Of a stretch of DNA of 15,797 nucleotides, positions 12,701 through 15,797 are shown piece by piece. Position numbers and translations under genes: made by a program. The stretch is from Saccoglossus kowalevskii (taxonomy: Eukaryota; Hemichordata; Enteropneusta; Harrimaniidae): positions 73,376 to 89,172 of the forward strand of contig NW_003158729.1 of the NCBI RefSeq assembly GCF_000003605.2, read 5' to 3'. The notes beneath the pieces were generated by a model. That model was not told where the DNA came from and searched no databases. It saw only the letters and a list, made by a program, of their open reading frames with translations. Positions within the stretch are counted from its first letter, which is position 1; each line of letters starts with the position of its first letter.

Positions 12701-14419
12701 CAACTAGTGGGGCATCATGGGAGTATTTCCAAAAAAGGCATAGCATGTTACCTGTATTTGAGGGGTCCTCCTAATGAAGTGCCCCTTAAATTGCATGTAA
12801 ACTAATTAATACAGTACTTCTGTCAATTATCCTGTTTACAGGATTATTTTATCAGAGCCTGAAAGCTCAAGACAATAAACTTACCTGTTTTGTAACATTA
12901 TCATGACAGCCCAGTCAGTGGCGAAGACATTTTTGGACACCAGGTCTTTGAAGACCATAAATATCTCCATGAGAAAATCTACAAGATCAGTTCTGTTACT
13001 AAAGTTACTGATGTAATTCTGATAGTGATATTCACTCATTTGACGAAGCAGGCCAATCATACATGCTACAAAGTTACCCTACAAAGAAAAGAAAAAAACA
13101 TAGTTAAATTTCCTTAAATTACCTTGCTCAAATCCCGAATTGGTTTTGTTCATGTACGAGTATGATGAAAATGTATGTATATAACATCAGAAACACAAAA
13201 ACACTAAAAACTATGAAAAATGATTTCTTGATGTATAAATTTGCATTTTAAATAATTTTTTATTTTCCACATTTTGTTTTACTTCTTTGTGTATTGTAAC
13301 TGTGTTCAAATGTCATGTGACACAATCAAACTGTCAAGATATCGTGACCATAACTTTCACAATGATAACAATACCACGAGTATCTGCATTATAAGTAAAA
13401 TAACAATCAAATAAATATCTAGACACATACACACAGACATGGTGACCACATTAGCTCCCATGCTTGGCATTTGTATAATGATTAAAGTAAATTTGCATAC
13501 ATACAATGAGTTGAGAATCTCTATCCATGAATATGACGGTCTGTATGACAGTTCGCAATAATTCCTTCATCAAAATGTCAACATCAGTATGTGTTGGTCC
13601 CTGCAAGAAAAAATAACATAATGTCAAGGAAATTCGCTAATTTGAAATGTTGTTTCATAAAGAATACTGAGTTAGGAGGTCATACCATATGTACAATAAT
13701 TACATGTACATGTAAGTGTGAATACAAATTTAATGCAATATCACGCTTCTACAATTGACATGAAAGAACATTTTCAGAAGTCAAACAATTTTACAAAACA
13801 TTTCAGGCTGTATTTAACAAAAATAAATAAATACAAGCAGCCTGTCGGCTGAGATAAAACATTTCAATTAAAGAACTAAAAACATCATTATGAAATGAAC
13901 AATATGTATAGTATCAAAGCAATCGGACTTGCCGTTTTCAACAAGAATTCAAAAATATCACTTTTCATCAAAAATGACAAAAATATTCACCAAAATTAGA
14001 GAATTAAACATATCATCATGAAATAAACAAATCAGAGAGAGGTCTACCCAAGGTACATATACACCAAGTATCAAAGCATTCAGGCTTGTAATTTTCAAGA
14101 AGAAGTCGAAAAAGTAAAACATTGACACGGACGTCGCAGCGGACAATCACTCATATGCTAACAAGTTATATATCATGTGACTAAATATAGGAATGTTTGT
14201 GAAGCTTAGGTTTAGTAAATGGTTATATTTGAGCATAATAAAGAAGTGTTCTTTGGAATCCGCTAATGATACTGAATCTGTTAATACTTACTATATCCTT
14301 TCTGTAAAGTATTTCCATTATATCTGACAGGACCTTAACACATATATGCGACTCCTCTTTCCTCTCAAGCAATGGCTTCAGCTGAGCTGTAATGACTTGT
14401 AACAATATACCCCGACTCT
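662..14419 (-). CDS. DOCK1: DOCK-A family Rac GEF (DOCK1/2/5-like), partial, 17 exons
   Basis: Family role: DOCK-A proteins load GTP onto Rac through DHR-2, work with ELMO at the plasma membrane, and drive migration, phagocytosis and myoblast fusion. Seen here: 17 minus-strand exons splice into one open frame of 717 codons, all joins phase-consistent. Residues 1-350 are helical scaffold ([68 protein letters not shown]). Residues from about 345 are DHR-2: lobe A ([18 protein letters not shown]), lobe B ([24 protein letters not shown]) and lobe C ([34 protein letters not shown]). The V of AAVQGG aligns with the valine described as nucleotide sensor in DOCK2. [10 protein letters not shown] and the [13 protein letters not shown] block favour DOCK-A over DOCK3/4. 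The choice between DOCK1, 2 and 5 cannot be made; this is probably the single pre-duplication gene. Start, SH3, DHR-1, last DHR-2 exons and stop lie outside. The span given is first to last exon; introns are inside it. Confidence 0.95.
871..1047 (-). CDS. DOCK1: DOCK exon B (catalytic lobe C)
   Basis: 177 nt, phase 0, window residues 631-689. [20 protein letters not shown], then [20 protein letters not shown] and PEMYEK. This is the core of DHR-2 lobe C. In DOCK2 and DOCK9 a valine in the alpha-10 insert acts as nucleotide sensor; the V of AAVQGG aligns with it (DOCK2 PAVMGG), so exchange activity looks intact. Acceptor GTGTTTTTAG|AAAGAA, donor GAAAAG|GTATGT. Confidence 0.96.
1180..1580 (-). 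mobile_element. tRNA-derived SINE, copy 1
   Basis: Read on the minus strand, 1511-1580 is tRNA-like. It has a D-arm CACT-GGTAGCAT-AGTG overlapping an A-box-like TGGTAGCATAGTG (1559-1571), a 5-bp anticodon stem ATCGA/TCGAT with loop TTCATGA (1534-1550; anticodon position CAT), and a B-box-like AGTTCAAATCC (1516-1526). The T-stem is degraded, so it is not a working tRNA gene. The body continues to about 1180 and matches the element at 3125-3405 in the opposite orientation: GGGTCGACCCCTACCC, CATTAAAT..CATTTGATAGA, CAGCACTTGTACAT, TCAGAAG.GACAA. Sits in the intron between exons C and B. Edges are approximate. Confidence 0.82.
1581..2157. other. intron sequence between SINE copy 1 and exon C
   Basis: Rest of the 1.1-kb intron between exons C and B. 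No coding similarity, convincing ORF or repeat with another copy in the window was seen. It includes a short TCGTGTTGTATGG..CATGCCGGTACTAAAACACGG stretch of slightly higher GC with no assignable role. Confidence 0.5.
2158..2244 (-). CDS. DOCK1: DOCK exon C
   Basis: 87 nt, phase 0, window residues 602-630. [20 protein letters not shown] then [21 protein letters not shown] is the signature of the lobe B to C junction. Acceptor ATGTTATAG|AATCAA, donor ACCACT|GTGAGTA. Confidence 0.96.
2474..2558 (-). CDS. DOCK1: DOCK exon D
   Basis: 85 nt, window residues 574-601. [20 protein letters not shown] then KQEDLDFA, aligned with DOCK1 FYRVNEVQRFEYSRPIRKGEKNPDNEFA. Acceptor TTTGTTGTAG|TTATTAC, donor TTTGCT|GTAAGTTC. 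Confidence 0.94.
2795..2876 (-). CDS. DOCK1: DOCK exon E
   Basis: 82 nt, window residues 547-572, finishing split Tyr546 and starting split Ser573. [16 protein letters not shown] then [10 protein letters not shown]. Closest in style to DOCK2 [21 protein letters not shown], lobe B strands. Acceptor AGATCAG-type TTGTTCAG|ATCTTC, donor TTGAG|GTAAAT. Confidence 0.92.
3125..3405 (+). mobile_element. tRNA-derived SINE, copy 2, 5'-truncated or diverged
   Basis: Same family as the element at 1180-1580, here in plus orientation. Homology is clear from the anticodon stem (CTCATGATCGG) through B-box AGTTCAAATCC (3151-3161), the palindrome GGGTCGACCC (3187-3196) and the body to about 3405, including a short A-run (3358-3367) and the shared GTCAGAAGAGACAA segment. 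The tRNA-like 5' half is not recognisable, so the copy is older or truncated. Lies in the intron between exons F and E. Confidence 0.78.
3516..3660 (-). CDS. DOCK1: DOCK exon F (weak donor)
   Basis: 145 nt, window residues 498-545 plus one base of Tyr546. [20 protein letters not shown] then [20 protein letters not shown] and [18 protein letters not shown] is near-invariant in DOCK-A lobe B. Acceptor TATTTTTCAG|AATCGC. The donor is ACAAT|GTATCC, poor beyond GT, but it is the only choice that restores the conserved GQYLQIFTV join (vertebrate GQYIQCFTV). Confidence 0.93.
3945..4049 (-). CDS. DOCK1: DOCK exon G
   Basis: 105 nt, phase 0, window residues 463-497. [20 protein letters not shown] then [15 protein letters not shown], the lobe A to lobe B transition (DOCK1 KKQAQFYENI...YFAVGYYGQGFPTFLR). 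Acceptor CATTAACAG|AAACGG, donor CTACGG|GTAAGAT. Confidence 0.96.
4196..4285 (-). CDS. DOCK1: DOCK exon H
   Basis: 90 nt, phase 0, window residues 433-462. [20 protein letters not shown] then [10 protein letters not shown]. Aligns with DOCK1 [30 protein letters not shown] in lobe A of DHR-2. Acceptor CTATTGTAG|ATGTGG, donor CTTCTG|GTAAGTAA. Confidence 0.95.
4597..4710 (-). CDS. DOCK1: DOCK exon I (acceptor duplicated upstream)
   Basis: 114 nt, phase 0, window residues 395-432. [37 protein letters not shown]. It corresponds to DOCK KWSDE...[20 protein letters not shown] in lobe A. The acceptor CATTTTAG|TGGAGTG at 4711-4712 and the first 21 coding bases lie inside an 87-bp tandem duplication, so an identical acceptor sits 87 nt upstream at 4798-4799. 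Donor GGCAAG|GTAATAT. Confidence 0.93.
4690..4873. repeat. 87-bp tandem duplication across the exon I acceptor
   Basis: Two copies (about 4690-4776 and 4777-4863) look identical by eye, followed by a 9-bp stub of a third (AATAACATC, 4865-4873). The unit contains the last intron bases, the AG acceptor and the first 21 coding bases of exon I (WSDEMLL). The downstream copy in transcript order is the real exon start; the other copy creates a duplicate acceptor at 4798-4799. Confidence 0.97.
5345..5438. repeat. CpG-rich nested inverted repeat in intron J-I
   Basis: An island of CpG in AT-rich intron. Outer arms ACGTCGCT (5345-5352) and AGCGACGT (5430-5437) are exact complements, with further pairing GTCCC (5366-5370)/GGGAC (5421-5425). 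Inside sit GTCG-CTG-CGAC (5347-5357) and GCGGCA-GTCGTCG-TGCCGC (5388-5406). Open frames on both strands here are short and match nothing I recognise. Probably a relic of a foldback or MITE-like element; the flanks to about 5290 and 5460 share the base composition. Confidence 0.5.
5593..5724 (-). CDS. DOCK1: DOCK exon J (start of DHR-2 lobe A)
   Basis: 132 nt, phase 0, window residues 351-394. [20 protein letters not shown], then [16 protein letters not shown]. This is the entry of DHR-2 lobe A (DOCK1 [23 protein letters not shown]). The end, QMHVSSLK, differs from vertebrate LLHAKLLK, the most divergent spot in the exon. Acceptor ATTATTACAG|AATTTT, donor CTGAAG|GTAAGGC. Confidence 0.96.
5725..6310. 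other. intron between exons K and J
   Basis: AT-rich intron with no recognised gene or repeat relative in this window. A run of weakly repeated A/T stretches is present; nothing functional could be supported. Confidence 0.5.
6311..6467 (-). CDS. DOCK1: DOCK exon K
   Basis: 157 nt, window residues 299-350. [20 protein letters not shown], then [15 protein letters not shown] and [15 protein letters not shown]. The [10 protein letters not shown] and [13 protein letters not shown] blocks are DOCK-A hallmarks, immediately before and entering DHR-2. Acceptor TTTTTTTCACAG|AATTTC, donor TTACTG|GTAAGTT. Confidence 0.97.
6603..6694 (+). repeat. left arm of a 92-bp inverted repeat pair
   Basis: Reverse complement of 8393-8484 with about 83 of 92 matching bases counted by eye. 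Similarity appears to fade out over a further 60-90 bp on the 6540-6602 side, where AT-rich TTTTTTCTGATATTC-like text recurs in both. Lies in the intron between exons L and K. Confidence 0.9.
6890..6975 (-). CDS. DOCK1: DOCK exon L
   Basis: 86 nt, window residues 270-297 plus two bases of Leu298. [20 protein letters not shown] then QYKDLFNV, aligned with DOCK1 [27 protein letters not shown]. Acceptor TTTCAATAG|GTTGAA, donor GTTTT|GTAAGTTT. Exons M and L together are 297 nt (99 codons); joining N directly to K would keep the frame. Confidence 0.94.
7165..7410 (+). repeat. dispersed repeat related to 15290-15797
   Basis: Shares a series of phrases with the right-end repeat: ACGGCCATTTTGAACT, CATCAATGTCCCATTAT, CATGACTGA(A/G)AT, GTGATTTTGA, ACTTGATC..TC.AGACATGTC and GCTAGTCGGCCAG. 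Diverged copy lying in the intron between exons M and L, next to a poly-C tract (7500-7510). Open frames here are side effects of the repeat. Confidence 0.75.
7954..8164 (-). CDS. DOCK1: DOCK exon M
   Basis: 211 nt, the longest exon here, window residues 200-269. It reads [20 protein letters not shown], then [20 protein letters not shown] and [18 protein letters not shown]. Near-identical to DOCK1 in the FIPEMVGP and [14 protein letters not shown] stretches, which separates it from DOCK3/4 (IPIFHDMMDWE). Acceptor TCTTGCTGCAG|GTACAAAG, donor AAGCAG|GTGAGAT. It starts by finishing the split Lys199 codon and ends in phase 0. Confidence 0.97.
8393..8484 (-). repeat. right arm of the 92-bp inverted repeat pair
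   Basis: Inverted partner of 6603-6694, in the intron upstream of exon M. The 1.7-kb interval between the arms holds exactly two exons, L and M. Likely two copies of a low-copy dispersed element inserted in opposite orientations; no terminal repeats or coding content were seen. Confidence 0.9.
8571..8607. repeat. AT-rich palindrome
   Basis: GAGTTTAATTAAACTC (8581-8596) is a perfect 16-bp palindrome, flanked by CAATTTAATT and TTATTAAATTG, which pair imperfectly and extend it to about 37 bp. Intronic; role unknown. Confidence 0.8.
8836..8905. repeat. long near-perfect hairpin
   Basis: Arms 8841-8862 and 8879-8900 are exact 22-bp reverse complements (AAGGTCACACATCCTGG.. / ..CCAGGATGTGTGACCTT). 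Four more Watson-Crick pairs and one G:T pair extend the stem to 27 bp (8836-8862 with 8879-8905). The loop is 16 nt. It sits in the 3.9-kb intron between exons N and M. It could be a recent foldback, a MITE core or a small-RNA precursor; the sequence alone does not decide. Confidence 0.85.
9400..10240 (+). repeat. degenerate tandem array, about six 130-160-bp units
   Basis: Each unit runs: (A)CCAAGTTTCATTGAAATG, TTAGTACTTGAGATATCAGTG, AAGCTGAAAATTAA, TTATGCAAATTAGGTAATTAATATGCAC, then ACCAAAACTAATCA. The TTCATT anchors fall at 9470, 9603, 9731, 9873, 10024 and 10187, so spacing grows from about 130 to 163 bp. Divergence is high, so the array is old or built by repeated insertion of a family. 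It runs straight into the microsatellite at 10231. Confidence 0.85.
10231..10326 (+). repeat. compound microsatellite GAAC/CA/CCCA/CATA
   Basis: (CGAA)n at 10231-10249 passes into (CA)n, then CCCA and CATA variants to about 10323. The Thr/His-rich frames here are read-through of the repeat, not genes. Confidence 0.97.
10341..10370. repeat. hairpin closing the repeat block
   Basis: ACTCCC-att-GTGTGC-ttc-GCACAC-GGGAGT: a 6-bp outer and 6-bp inner stem with a 3-nt bulge and 3-nt loop. It ends the 9400-10370 repeat block and is followed by A-rich sequence. It looks like the terminal structure of a non-autonomous element, not a transcription terminator. No flanking target-site duplication was identified. 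Confidence 0.75.
10380..12070. other. remainder of the large intron N-M
   Basis: About 1.7 kb of AT-rich intron. No ORF with family similarity, no RNA gene and no repeat with a second copy in the window was recognised. A slightly GC-richer patch near 10725-10790 (CCGGGTGAGTTGCCCTGC) has no clear identity. Confidence 0.5.
12071..12250 (-). CDS. DOCK1: DOCK exon N
   Basis: 180 nt, window residues 140-198, with split Ser139 at the 5' end and split Lys199 at the 3' end. It carries the strongly conserved block [20 protein letters not shown] then [14 protein letters not shown], close to DOCK1 [29 protein letters not shown]. Acceptor GTTTTCAG|TGTTATC, donor GAAAA|GTAAGTCG. It precedes the largest intron (3.9 kb). 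Confidence 0.96.
12251..12884. other. intron between exons O and N
   Basis: 634 nt without recognised coding or repeat content. Short simple motif AAAACAAAAACAAAAC near 12498. Confidence 0.5.
12885..13078 (-). CDS. DOCK1: DOCK exon O
   Basis: 194 nt, window residues 75-138 plus two bases of the split Ser139 codon. Motifs in order: [49 protein letters not shown]. These track DOCK1 GNFVACMTAILRQM, TDVVDFLMETFIMFKNLI and DWVIMNMVQN. Acceptor TTTGTAG|GGTAAC, donor AACAG|GTAAGTT. Confidence 0.95.
13079..13504. other. intron between exons P and O
   Basis: 426 nt of AT-rich intron; nothing beyond the splice sites was recognised. Confidence 0.5.
13505..13600 (-). CDS. DOCK1: DOCK exon P
   Basis: 96 nt, phase 0 at both ends, window residues 43-74: [16 protein letters not shown] followed by [12 protein letters not shown]. 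It aligns with DOCK1 VGPTQRHVQIIMEKLLRTVN...DSELI. Acceptor TTTCTTGCAG|GGACC; donor CTCATT|GTATGTATG, without the usual +3A/+4A+5G context but acceptable. Confidence 0.93.
13850..14155 (+). repeat. dimeric repeat, about 157-bp period
   Basis: Two diverged copies share A(C/T)ATCAT.ATGAAAT(G/A)AACAA, GTATCAAAGCA, GGACTTG/GGCTTGTA and TTTTCAA(C/G)AAGAA. The GTATCAAAGCA anchors are at 13911 and 14068. The second copy ends in a CpG-rich ACGGACGTCGCAGCGGACAA, like the tail of a dispersed element. Intron between exons Q and P. Confidence 0.7.
14292..14419 (-). CDS. DOCK1: DOCK exon Q (5'-most exon in window)
   Basis: Encodes window residues 1-42, [12 protein letters not shown]... to ILYRKDI, in the helical scaffold before DHR-2, matching the DOCK1 segment CREILLPMMTDQ...LYRKD. 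The donor is GATATA|GTAAGTATT, phase 0. The acceptor is CACAG at 14420-14421, leaving AG as two bases of a split codon. A CAGAG acceptor two bases later (exon start 14417) would be phase 0. The previous exon, which would settle this, is outside the window. Confidence 0.9.
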
Positions 14420-14990
14420 CTGTGAAAACAGCATACGAGTCAGTTCATTCGAATTTAACTCGATTTTGTTTGATTTTCAGATAGATAGATAGTCTGAGAG
14501 TACACCATGATGAATGAATGGTATGTTCTTAAGGTAGCAAGAAGGTTTTTGTGACGTTTTCGAATAAAACATTCTCTGTCTGTTGTCTCGTTCAGAACAG
14601 TAATTTAGCTTATATATTTTAAAAGACTAAGTATAGAGGTACAAGTTTGCACAAACTGGACAGTCATTGTTTACATAATTATCACGTGACATCAAAAATG
14701 CCGAACCTTGTAAAAATGACTAAGTCCGCGATTGCGCGAGCACACTGCAGAATTTCCTGGTGAAATTTACGTCATGCATTGTCCGTAATCAAGTCCATTG
14801 AAATGTGTCCACAGTAATCAAAAGACCTATTATTCCGATTTCTATGCAGGTTTGTTTTTTTGTCCCCAAATTATTTCATACTTGGCACCTTTAATAGACT
14901 ATTATTCTGTGACAAAGCATTTTCTTTAAAAACCCAGACATATTTCGCACCATCATTATCTTTTGAACGATAACTGCGAGTATGAATGTC
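14420..14990. other. intron upstream of exon Q, with a CpG-rich patch
   Basis: No gene recognised. A patch at about 14683-14780 has an E-box CACGTG (14683-14688) followed by several CpG (CCGCGATTGCGCGAGC), unusual for this AT-rich intron. A 17-codon plus-strand frame begins at 14699 but has no supporting evidence. Confidence 0.4.
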
Positions 14991-15287
14991 CTAGTCCGAA
15001 CGTACTTGATTTGGCGGCGGTCCCAATGAGTCGTACTCAATCAAATCTTCAACTCGAGAAAAACGCGAAAAACAGTTTTGGTTAATAAAACACTGTAGAT
15101 TTGCTGCATTATTATATCTTTCAAGTGTCTCTGATAAGAGATCTAATAAAACAGAGCTAGAGTTGTTTGCGGATCTTGGTGGTGAACAACTGCATTCAAC
15201 TAGCCATTTCTTACCTTGAAATAAAAAAATACAAGTCATTGTCAATGACACGTCCCCGTTCCGTTCATATTTGAGTGACATATACAT
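14991..15287 (-). other. unassigned 98-codon open frame; possible orphan exon 15006-15214
   Basis: The minus strand is open for 98 codons with a protein-like composition (SSSVLLDLLSETLERYNNA, FSRVEDLIEYDSLGPPPNQ). A T-rich acceptor TTTATTTCAAG (15215-15216) and a donor AAATCAA|GTACGT (15004-15005) would frame a 209-nt exon. It does not resemble the DOCK segment expected before exon Q (the HSDLF..CREILL region), so I do not attach it to the gene. The same AAG|GTAAGAA also reads as a donor. It could be an exon of a nested gene, a species-specific cassette, a transposon remnant or chance. No known domain was recognised. Confidence 0.3.
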
Positions 15288-15289
15288 TC

Positions 15290-15797
15290 AAAGCAGATCA
15301 TGACCGAAATGCACCTGCATATGTACAACACATTGTGCTAAATCTGAACAAAATCCATCCATGCATGACTGAGATCCGGTTCTGGAATTGTGAAAATACG
15401 TGATTTTGATGCATTTTCGGCCTTAAAATGGCCATCATTCCGCTATTGTTAAGCAGATCATGAAACAAATGCACATATCTATTTGTGACATGATGTACCA
15501 TGTGTGTGTGAAGTTTGAACTTGATCAATCCAGACATGTCTTGGATACGAATCCAGAACTGAATTCTTTAACAAAATGGCCGCCAGTCGGCCATTTCGAA
15601 CTTGATCCGAAAAAAAAAAAGACGTGCATCAAGGTCCTATTATGTTTAATGTATGTACCAAATTTGAACAAAATCCATCGATGCATAACTGAGATACGGG
15701 TCCGGAATGGTGAAAATGTGCGATTTCAATGCATTTTCGGCCTTAAAGCGGCCCCCATTTGGCTATCGTTAATGAGATCATGAAACAAATGCACATA
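15290..15797 (+). repeat. tandem repeat, about 160-bp units
   Basis: GCAGATCATGA(CC/AA).AAATGCAC recurs at 15293 and 15453, and AGATCATGAAACAAATGCAC again at about 15775. AACAAAATCCATC.ATGCAT.ACTGAGAT and GATGCATTTTCGGCCTTAAA occur in the first and last units; the middle unit is diverged and carries AAAATGGCCGCCAGTCGGCC. It continues past the window edge. The 107-codon plus-strand frame (15460-15783) is made of this repeat and is not reported as a gene. Confidence 0.85.

Noticed and set aside
13958-14146. 62-codon minus-strand open frame
   Set aside because: Inside the 157-bp-period dimeric repeat; low-complexity Phe/Ile/Leu composition from AT-rich DNA.
15006-15214. DOCK exon upstream of exon Q
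   Set aside because: Phase could fit, but the peptide does not resemble the conserved DOCK segment expected there; the true preceding exon is probably outside the window.
15460-15783. 107-codon plus-strand open frame
   Set aside because: Lies entirely in a tandem, dispersed repeat; its peptide simply reflects the repeat unit.

Overview
The window is AT-rich, intron-containing animal nuclear DNA. It holds no operons, ribosome binding sites or bacterial gene density. Short exons (82-211 nt) with canonical GT-AG junctions lie on the minus strand, separated by introns of about 0.1-3.9 kb full of SINEs, minisatellites and low-copy tandem repeats. Repeat style (tRNA-derived SINE, units ending in GAAC/CA microsatellite, 'tacatgtacatgta' motifs) and moderate protein divergence from vertebrates suggest a marine invertebrate, perhaps a hemichordate, amphioxus or lophotrochozoan. 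The species cannot be fixed from sequence alone.

One gene accounts for all confident coding sequence: a minus-strand DOCK-A family member (DOCK1/2/5; Myoblast city/CED-5 class), a Rac guanine nucleotide exchange factor. I rebuilt 17 consecutive exons, from about 14419 (5'-most in the window) down to 662 (3'-most). They add up to 2153 nt and 717 complete codons with every splice phase consistent. They cover the part of the helical scaffold after DHR-1 and most of the catalytic DHR-2 domain, lobes A, B and most of C. The N-terminal SH3 and DHR-1 exons lie to the right of the window; the last DHR-2 exons and the C-terminal proline-rich tail lie to the left. No start or stop codon of the gene is inside the window.

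Layout, left to right. 1-610: 29-bp minisatellite. 662-1047: exons A and B. 1180-1580: tRNA-derived SINE, minus orientation. 2158-2876: exons C, D, E. 3125-3405: second copy of the same SINE, plus orientation. 3516-4710: exons F, G, H, I. 4690-4873: 87-bp tandem duplication copying the splice acceptor of exon I. 5345-5438: CpG-rich nested inverted repeat. 5593-6467: exons J and K. 6603-6694 and 8393-8484: 92-bp inverted repeat arms around exons L and M. 8165-12070: the largest intron, with a palindrome, a perfect 22-bp-arm hairpin and a degenerate repeat array ending in a microsatellite and hairpin. 12071-14419: exons N, O, P, Q. 13850-14155: a dimeric repeat. 14991-15287: an unassigned open frame. 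15290-15797: a tandem repeat with a relative at 7165-7410.

The most interesting points are architectural. Two separate inverted-repeat pairs bracket exon groups (C-D-E and L-M), a layout known to favour exon circularisation and double-stranded RNA formation. A tandem duplication has given exon I a second, upstream 3' splice site whose use would put an in-frame stop into the message. No new protein system was found.
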